A stretch of DNA of 9,647 nt from Rickettsiales bacterium (GTDB lineage Bacteria > Pseudomonadota > Alphaproteobacteria > TMED109), in NCBI GenBank assembly GCA_002720125.1, contig PBGQ01000043.1, positions 1 to 9,647 of the forward strand, in the 5' to 3' direction. Within the stretch, counting starts at the first letter, position 1; every line of letters starts with the position of its first letter. A program made the position numbers and the translations under genes. Of the stretch, positions 5,654 through 9,647 are shown one piece after another. Under the pieces are notes generated by a model. That model did not search any database and was not told the DNA's origin. It saw only the letters and a program-made list of their open reading frames with translations.

Positions 5654-7619
5654 TCCCACTCCATGTATTATTCTCTTTTCTTTCTCCTGGAGCTGCTTCA
5701 ATACTTCCGGGTTGCAATTTTGATACAATTCTGCTTCCTAATATATGCTTATATTTTTTTTCTAATATTGAATCCCTATACTTGAGAGGTAGGTATCTTA
5801 TTATTTTTGCTTTTAGTAATCTATATTTTTCATCTAGTTTGTATTTAATTAGTCTTTTTAATTCTGTTCTTTCTCTTTTAATTCTTTTAACTACTAAACT
5901 CCCATTATGATAAAATGTTTGGGTTGAAAAAGGTTTTGCAAATATATTACTTTTCTTACAATCTAGCCTTACATGTCCGCCAACACTCTTGTCTCTCTCT
6001 ATTGAGGCAAGTGCGACCGCTCTTGCAGATTCAATCATATTCTTTAACTCTATTAAATCTATGAATTGTTGATTCCATATTGTACTTTTAGGAATAAATA
6101 CCTTTAAAATATTTTTTTCTAACTTGTCTAAATAGTTTAAAAACTTTTTTAGTTTTTTTAATGTTCTTGCTGGACCTATATGTTTCCAACTTTTATCCTG
6201 TAATTGTAGTTTATACTTATAGGCTTTTTTGGTGCCTTGTGCATTAAATAGATCCAGATAATAATTAATAGTCTTCGAAAACAGTTTTGTGTCTTCTTCC
6301 AAAGTATTTTTCTTTGAGTATTCTACGGCTGCCTTCCCAGCTCTATAACCAAATACTGCTAATTCAGTCAGAGAAGTCGACCCTAGTCTGTTTGCTCCAA
6401 ACAAACCACCCATTGCTTGTCCCGCTGCATAGAGTCCTTCAATTTGCTTTAAGCCATTTTCTTTTTCAGCTCCATAAACTTTGCCATTTTCATCAACTTT
6501 AATTCCTCCCATCATATAATGCGCACTAGGTCTTACTTCCCAAGGCTTTTCTGCTTTTCCAGCTTCTTTTCCTAGTGCTTGTCTGGCATTATTATAAGCA
6601 GACGGCAATGCTGACTTTAAATACTCCATAAAATATTTTCCTGATTTTGGTGCATTTTTATTTGCAGTCATATCTAGATATGCTCCTCCATTTGGGCTTC
6701 CTTTTCCCTCTTCTACGGCTCTCATTATTGCTTCTGAACACTCAGCCCTAGTTCTTAAATAAACACTATCTAAAATTATTTTTTTATTTTTATCTCTTAT
6801 TACCCCTAAAAAACTTGCTGTTGCTGGTTCACCTGCCAATAAGCCTTCATATGAAGGTGGCGAAGCTAAACAAAAAGGAAGAAATTGTATTTGCTCCATA
6901 TCTAGGAGTGCTGCTCCCACCTTAAGACCTAATGCATAACTATCACCTGTATTTCCTCTCATGGTGTCTGTCTTAGGAAAAAAAAGTGTTGAGAGGCCAC
7001 CAGAAGCAATTATCGTTGTTTTTGATCTTATCTCTAAGAATTTACCCCTTGCTGCATCGTAGGCTATACCTCCTATAATTTTAGTCTCCTTGCTTTGTTT
7101 TTTATCTTTTTTTATTAATTCTAAAAACCAGCAATCTTCAAAATATTTAACATTAGAATACTTTATAATGGTATCCCAATTAGTATGCCCAAATGCAAGT
7201 CCACTATTCTTATGCCCTACTGATCTAGACTTATTATGCCCTCCCATTGCTATTGCTAACGTTTTAGGCTTATTTTTATCGAAATTTATAGATGGCCTTA
7301 ATCCGTTATTTCTTAGTCTATCATATGCCTCCTTACTATCCTTGGCGAAAGCATCAGTTATTTTTTTGTCAGGCAAGTCTCCACCAGCTAGCTTTATATT
7401 ATCAGATAAAATTTGTTCGCTGTCAGAAGAGTCTCCAGCTTGTCTTACTGTTATTACGCCTTCGCAAATTTTTGTGTCTGAGGAGCTCATGGGATCTTTT
7501 GAAATAACAATTACTGAAAGTCCTTCCTCTGCTGCAGCTTGTACTGCCTGACTTCCGGTCCCGCCAGAACCGATAACTACTACATCACATGATATTCTCT
7601 CAATTTCTCTTTTCCGCAT
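5643..7619 (-). CDS. FAD-dependent SdhA/FrdA-family flavoprotein subunit, atypical
   Basis: This 658-residue flavoprotein is related to the succinate dehydrogenase, fumarate reductase and thiol:fumarate reductase catalytic subunits. The FAD Rossmann motif GSGGTG is at 17-22. Later family blocks are TIIASGG (202-208), GDSYALGLKVGAALLDMEQ (225-243), PSAHYMMGG (364-372), LYAAGQAMGGLFGANRLGS (396-414) and SVGGHVRLD (545-553). The proton-shuttle Arg (R291), His367 and Arg411 are kept. Two family landmarks are missing. The His that carries covalent FAD in SdhA/FrdA is absent (SSSDTKICEGVITV, 45-58). The HPT active-site His is Leu247 in QFLPF. A basic tail of about 75 residues (585-658) extends past the usual end. 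It is the first gene of the operon, followed by the Fe-S subunit and an SDR. Substrate unknown; probably a soluble C=C reductase or dehydrogenase. Confidence 0.92.
   Translation of the reverse strand: MRKREIERISCDVVVIGSGGTGSQAVQAAAEEGLSVIVISKDPMSSSDTKICEGVITVRQAGDSSDSEQILSDNIKLAGGDLPDKKITDAFAKDSKEAYDRLRNNGLRPSINFDKNKPKTLAIAMGGHNKSRSVGHKNSGLAFGHTNWDTIIKYSNVKYFEDCWFLELIKKDKKQSKETKIIGGIAYDAARGKFLEIRSKTTIIASGGLSTLFFPKTDTMRGNTGDSYALGLKVGAALLDMEQIQFLPFCLASPPSYEGLLAGEPATASFLGVIRDKNKKIILDSVYLRTRAECSEAIMRAVEEGKGSPNGGAYLDMTANKNAPKSGKYFMEYLKSALPSAYNNARQALGKEAGKAEKPWEVRPSAHYMMGGIKVDENGKVYGAEKENGLKQIEGLYAAGQAMGGLFGANRLGSTSLTELAVFGYRAGKAAVEYSKKNTLEEDTKLFSKTINYYLDLFNAQGTKKAYKYKLQLQDKSWKHIGPARTLKKLKKFLNYLDKLEKNILKVFIPKSTIWNQQFIDLIELKNMIESARAVALASIERDKSVGGHVRLDCKKSNIFAKPFSTQTFYHNGSLVVKRIKRERTELKRLIKYKLDEKYRLLKAKIIRYLPLKYRDSILEKKYKHILGSRIVSKLQPGSIEAAPGERKENNTWSGNAR
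5657..5665 (-). promoter_or_regulatory. Ribosome-binding site deciding the start of the iron-sulfur subunit
   Basis: On the minus strand GGAG followed by the five bases TGGGA precedes the ATG at 5653. This lies within the last codons of the flavoprotein gene and favours the ATG over the TTG 75 bases upstream, implying translational coupling of the two subunits. Confidence 0.65.
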
Positions 7620-7624
7620 ACTTT

Positions 7625-7630
7625 ATTGTA
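7625..7630 (-). promoter_or_regulatory. Possible -10 element of the flavoprotein operon, leaderless spacing
   Basis: On the minus strand TACAAT ends five bases before the ATG at 7619, so transcription would start at or next to the A of the ATG. No Shine-Dalgarno precedes the ATG (only AATAAAGT). A -35 box is not clear; TATATA/TATAAA-like sequences further up (7660-7690) are alternatives that would give a leader of about 35-60 bases. Confidence 0.35.
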
Positions 7631-7719
7631 TTACCAAATTTGTAAAAAATAAATAACTATTAAATTTATATATTAAAGTCTTTATAAGAAAAAAATATTC
7701 TATTTAAATAAATTCTGTT

Positions 7720-7725
7720 TATAAT
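7720..7725 (+). promoter_or_regulatory. Perfect -10 element for the aldo/keto reductase gene, leaderless spacing
   Basis: TATAAT lies six bases before the ATG at 7732, which puts the expected transcription start on the A of the start codon. No purine-rich ribosome-binding site occurs upstream of the ATG. A poor -35 match (TTCTAT, 7698-7703) is 16 bases upstream. With the minus-strand TACAAT at 7625-7630, the 112-base region 7620-7731 looks like a divergent promoter for two leaderless mRNAs. Confidence 0.42.
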
Positions 7726-7731
7726 AACAAG

Positions 7732-8664
7732 ATGATTAGTAGAAGAAATATTTTAAAGAAAACCTTAATTTACTCCTTAGCAAGCTCATTAGTTAACCTT
7801 AAAGCTGAATCATTAAAGGGTAATAATATTCATGGACTAATCAAAAAAAAAATACCTGGGAATGAAGAAACAATCCCAGCAGTTGGTATGGGGACTTGGC
7901 TAACCTTCGATGTTGGATATGACAAAGAAGAGTTAAATAAAAGAGTTCAGATATTAGAAATATTTTTTAAAAAAGGCGGCACATTTATTGACTCTTCACC
8001 GATGTATGGAAGAGCAGAAAGAGTGGTTGGAATGTGTTTAGAAGCGTTAAAAGATAAAAAATATAGTTTATTTTCTGCTAGCAAGATTTGGACACCCAAT
8101 GGATGGCATGGAAAAAAACAGTTTGAAAATTCGCTCAATTTATGGAATTTAAGTTCGTTCTCTCTTATGCAAGTACATAATTTGGTTAATTGTGAGGGAC
8201 ACCTTGAATATTTATACGACTTAAAAAAAAGAAATATAATTAAATATATTGGAGTAACTACATCTCATGGATGGCGTCATGAAAAACTTAAATCAGTTAT
8301 GGAAACAAACGATATTGATTTTGTTCAACTTACATACAATATCTTTGATACAGAAGCGGAAAAAGAACTTTTACCCTTAGCCTTTGAAAAAAATATTGCT
8401 GTAATTGCTAATAGACCCTTTCAGGGAGGAAATTTATATAAAAATGTTCAAAATAAAAAATTACCTTCAAAGTTAAAACAATATGGAATTAAAACTTGGG
8501 CCGATTTCTTCCTTAAATTTATTATTTCGCATCCAGCAGTTACTTGTACAATTCCTGCTACTAGTCAAGTTAATCACATGTATGAAAACATGCAGGCTCT
8601 TGAGGGTTTTTTGCTAACTGAAAAAGAGAGAAGTAAAAGTAGAGAAATATTTGAAGACATTTAA
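7732..8664 (+). CDS. Tat-exported aldo/keto reductase
   Basis: This is a 310-residue TIM-barrel oxidoreductase of the aldo/keto reductase superfamily. The N-terminus carries a twin-arginine signal: SRRNILKK (3-10), a short hydrophobic stretch and a likely cleavage site after NLKA (about residue 25). The mature enzyme should therefore be folded in the cytoplasm and exported to the periplasm. The catalytic tetrad is complete: D87 and Y92 (FIDSSPMYGRAE), K118 (SASKIW) and H149 (MQVHN). The nucleotide-binding C-terminal segment TIPATSQVNHMYEN (273-286) is present. The start block VGMGTWLTFDVG is typical of a Tat-bearing AKR group, recalled from memory. The gene is divergent from the flavoprotein operon across a shared 112-base region and its stop overlaps the convergent DUF3147-like gene by four bases. 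Substrate unknown; NADP(H) is presumed as cofactor. Confidence 0.92.
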   Translation: MISRRNILKKTLIYSLASSLVNLKAESLKGNNIHGLIKKKIPGNEETIPAVGMGTWLTFDVGYDKEELNKRVQILEIFFKKGGTFIDSSPMYGRAERVVGMCLEALKDKKYSLFSASKIWTPNGWHGKKQFENSLNLWNLSSFSLMQVHNLVNCEGHLEYLYDLKKRNIIKYIGVTTSHGWRHEKLKSVMETNDIDFVQLTYNIFDTEAEKELLPLAFEKNIAVIANRPFQGGNLYKNVQNKKLPSKLKQYGIKTWADFFLKFIISHPAVTCTIPATSQVNHMYENMQALEGFLLTEKERSKSREIFEDI

Positions 8665-9008
8665 TTCTCTATTTCAAAAATGTTGTAGAAATAATCTATA
8701 GTAAAGGCTAATAATGCAATTAGAAATATTGAAGTAATTATTGCAACAGAAAAGCTATATTTTTGTATTAAAATCGGAAAAACTAAAAACATCGACAAGG
8801 TAGGAATTATAAAATAAAAAGTATTTTTTACGTAAGATGCCATCTTTTCATTACTAGCTCCTTCAAAATAGAGCCAAAATAATACCAGAAGAGTTATAAT
8901 TGGCATAGCTGTTAAAATACCTCCAAGCTTAGTATTAATTTTCGTCACTTCAGTTATTAATACAATAAGAAATCCGGTAATTATAACCTTAAAAACATAA
9001 AAGATCAT
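8661..9008 (-). CDS. DUF3147-like small integral membrane protein
   Basis: This 115-residue, very hydrophobic protein has four predicted membrane helices (about 4-19, 28-48, 62-82 and 85-108). It carries the pattern I recall for DUF3147: a conserved 'TE(V)TK...LGG' loop with a Glu buried near the end of helix 1, 'MPI' at the start of helix 2, 'WLYFEG' at its end, and 'IPTLSMFLVFPIL' in helix 3. The function of the family is not known; a transporter-like or membrane-accessory role can only be guessed. It starts 20 bases after the small gene at 9029-9217 and is probably co-transcribed with it and the cupin. Its ribosome-binding site is weak (GGA, 11 bases upstream). The stop codon shares TTAA with the stop of the convergent aldo/keto reductase. 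Confidence 0.8.
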   Translation of the reverse strand: MIFYVFKVIITGFLIVLITEVTKINTKLGGILTAMPIITLLVLFWLYFEGASNEKMASYVKNTFYFIIPTLSMFLVFPILIQKYSFSVAIITSIFLIALLAFTIDYFYNIFEIEN

Positions 9009-9028
9009 TTTTTCTATTATCCATTAAT

Positions 9029-9217
9029 TCAATCAATTTTTATATTATACTCTAAGGTTTCTATTTTTTTGTTATCAACCTCTAAGGTTAAAGCAACTTG
9101 ACAATCTGATTTGTCTACAGTAAATCTTTTCTCAATTAATTGATGTGATTTCACACCAAATTGCTTTAGTATTTTTCTTACCTGTAAATTAAAGTTTTCT
9201 TTTTGCTTCTCGTTCAT
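9029..9217 (-). CDS. Small conserved-looking protein, possibly DUF6494-related
   Basis: This is a 62-residue soluble protein with a predicted N-terminal helix pair (FNLQVRKILKQFGVKSHQLIEK, residues 9-30) followed by a strand-rich half (CQVALTLEVDNKKIETLEYNI). The 'FN..VRK.LK..GV.S...IEK' pattern resembles small DUF6494 proteins as I remember them, though this one is shorter. Identification is tentative and no function is known. Evidence that it is real comes from an excellent Shine-Dalgarno, AGGAGG followed by AGTA before the ATG, located inside the cupin gene. The two genes overlap by 29 bases, which suggests translational coupling. A DUF3147-like membrane protein follows 20 bases later. Confidence 0.72.
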   Translation of the reverse strand: MNEKQKENFNLQVRKILKQFGVKSHQLIEKRFTVDKSDCQVALTLEVDNKKIETLEYNIKID

Positions 9218-9518
9218 TACTCCTCCTTTTATTTTTAAATTCTAGTTCTACAAAAATTAATTTTTTTTTTCCATTATTTATAACATTATGCTCAACTCCA
9301 GATTTCCTAAAATAAGATTTTGAAGGAAGCAAGTTAAAATTACTTTCTTCTCCTTTTTTATCAATTATTAATAACTTTCCTCTAGTTATTGGAGTCACTA
9401 CATAATCATACTTGTGTTTATGCATTCCGGTTTCATAACCTGGTCCTAAAATATATTTTGTAACTTTAACTATATTATTATCAATTTGTAGAATAGGCTT
9501 AGCTTTTTTTCTTTTCAT
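9189..9518 (-). CDS. Single-domain cupin, BauB-like
   Basis: This 109-residue small beta-barrel protein shows cupin motif 1 as GMHKHKYDYVVTPITRGKL (residues 31-49) with metal-binding candidates H33 and H35. Aspartate/tyrosine stands near the position where many cupins have Glu. Motif 2 is GVEHNVINNG (74-83) with H77. The pattern 'DN..V.VT...L.PG.ETG.H.H..DYVV.P.T.G.L' resembles the cupins annotated as beta-alanine degradation protein BauB, which have no firmly established reaction. The basic tail KNKRRSNEREAKRKL overlaps the next gene by 29 bases, so part of this tail may exist to accommodate the strong internal ribosome-binding site. It probably belongs to an operon with the two small downstream genes. 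No clear ribosome-binding site precedes its ATG at 9518. Confidence 0.85.
   Translation of the reverse strand: MKRKKAKPILQIDNNIVKVTKYILGPGYETGMHKHKYDYVVTPITRGKLLIIDKKGEESNFNLLPSKSYFRKSGVEHNVINNGKKKLIFVELEFKNKRRSNEREAKRKL
9219..9230 (-). promoter_or_regulatory. Strong Shine-Dalgarno for the 62-residue gene
   Basis: On the minus strand AAAGGAGGAGTA precedes ATG 9217, with the consensus AGGAGG about four bases from the start. It is the best ribosome-binding site in the window and lies within the coding sequence of the cupin gene. Confidence 0.65.
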
Positions 9519-9552
9519 ATTGAAATCTTGTTTTTAATCTTATACTAATCTT

Positions 9553-9645
9553 TTATCTTTCAAAAGTCCTCATTTCTATTATTATTTTAGAGATTAACTC
9601 GCCAATAATAGGAATAAATTCAAATTTTGATAGAATAAAGGTAAA
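9553..9645 (-). CDS. Possible C-terminal end of an unidentified gene, cut by the window edge
   Basis: On the minus strand one frame is open from the right edge to a TAA at 9553-9555. It encodes 30 residues reading FTFILSKFEFIPIIGEL... and ending MRTFER. It has the same orientation as the cupin and stops 34 bases before its ATG, fitting an operon. The composition (hydrophobic, IPIIGEL motif, basic end) looks protein-like. Thirty codons are too few to identify a family or to exclude chance in AT-rich DNA; the other two minus frames stop sooner. Confidence 0.42.
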   Translation of the reverse strand, partial: FTFILSKFEFIPIIGELISKIIIEMRTFER

Positions 9646-9647
9646 AA

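Noticed and set aside
5654..5728. 25-residue N-terminal extension of the Fe-S subunit from a TTG at 5728
   Set aside because: It would overlap the flavoprotein by 86 bases. The ATG at 5653 has GGAG at ideal spacing and gives the usual SdhB-type N-terminus, so the extension is most likely not translated.
7090..7551. Long open frame (153 codons) on the plus strand
   Set aside because: It lies wholly antisense to the well-supported flavoprotein gene, is rich in Leu/Ser/Cys as expected of a shadow frame, and has no recognisable domain.
4925..7619. Reading the FAD/Fe-S pair as the housekeeping succinate dehydrogenase (sdhA/sdhB)
   Set aside because: No sdhC/sdhD is present, the covalent-FAD His and HPT His are missing, and two [3Fe-4S] ligands are absent; a paralogous oxidoreductase fits better.
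9519..9552. Possible promoter before the cupin gene (TATAAG on the minus strand)
   Set aside because: It is a weak match without a -35 box in an A/T-rich gap, and the cupin may be co-transcribed with the partial gene upstream.

Overview
This AT-rich window (roughly 30% G+C by eye, not counted) is gene-dense. It looks like part of the chromosome of a streamlined, probably marine alphaproteobacterium, of the SAR11 or a similar low-GC lineage. The clues are very short or overlapping gene borders, heavy use of A/T-ending codons, a Der GTPase whose first G4 motif is NKxE (a form I recall from alphaproteobacterial Der proteins), and a YfgM-like protein with the alphaproteobacterial-style N-terminus. 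No RNA gene, insertion sequence, CRISPR array or origin is visible. No gene-free stretch exceeds about 110 bases.

Layout. Bases 3-788 (+) are the C-terminal half of purF, cut by the window edge. It converges with an operon on the minus strand, yfgM-like -> bamB -> der (4101 down to 800). This is the same order as E. coli yfgM-bamB-der: a membrane-anchored TPR protein, the BAM-complex lipoprotein and a ribosome-assembly GTPase. Upstream on the same strand lies a three-gene redox operon (7619 down to 4171): a fumarate-reductase/succinate-dehydrogenase-like flavoprotein, its iron-sulfur partner and a short-chain dehydrogenase. Each gene overlaps the next. There is no membrane-anchor gene, and the iron-sulfur subunit has lost two of the three ligands of the quinone-proximal [3Fe-4S] cluster. 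The complex is therefore probably not a succinate:quinone oxidoreductase.

A 112-base divergent intergenic region (7620-7731) separates this operon from a Tat-signal aldo/keto reductase (7732-8664, +). Both divergent genes lack a clear Shine-Dalgarno and have a -10-like hexamer 5-6 bases before the ATG, which suggests leaderless transcripts. The aldo/keto reductase overlaps by four bases, tail to tail, with a minus-strand group of small genes: a DUF3147-like membrane protein, a 62-residue protein, a BauB-like cupin and the C-terminal end of an unidentified gene at the right edge.

The most interesting part is the FAD/Fe-S/SDR operon. Its two electron-transfer subunits keep the general fold and most catalytic residues of the SdhA/FrdA family. 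They differ at the substrate pocket, at the FAD-attachment histidine and at the end of the Fe-S wire, which suggests a different substrate and a non-quinone electron partner.
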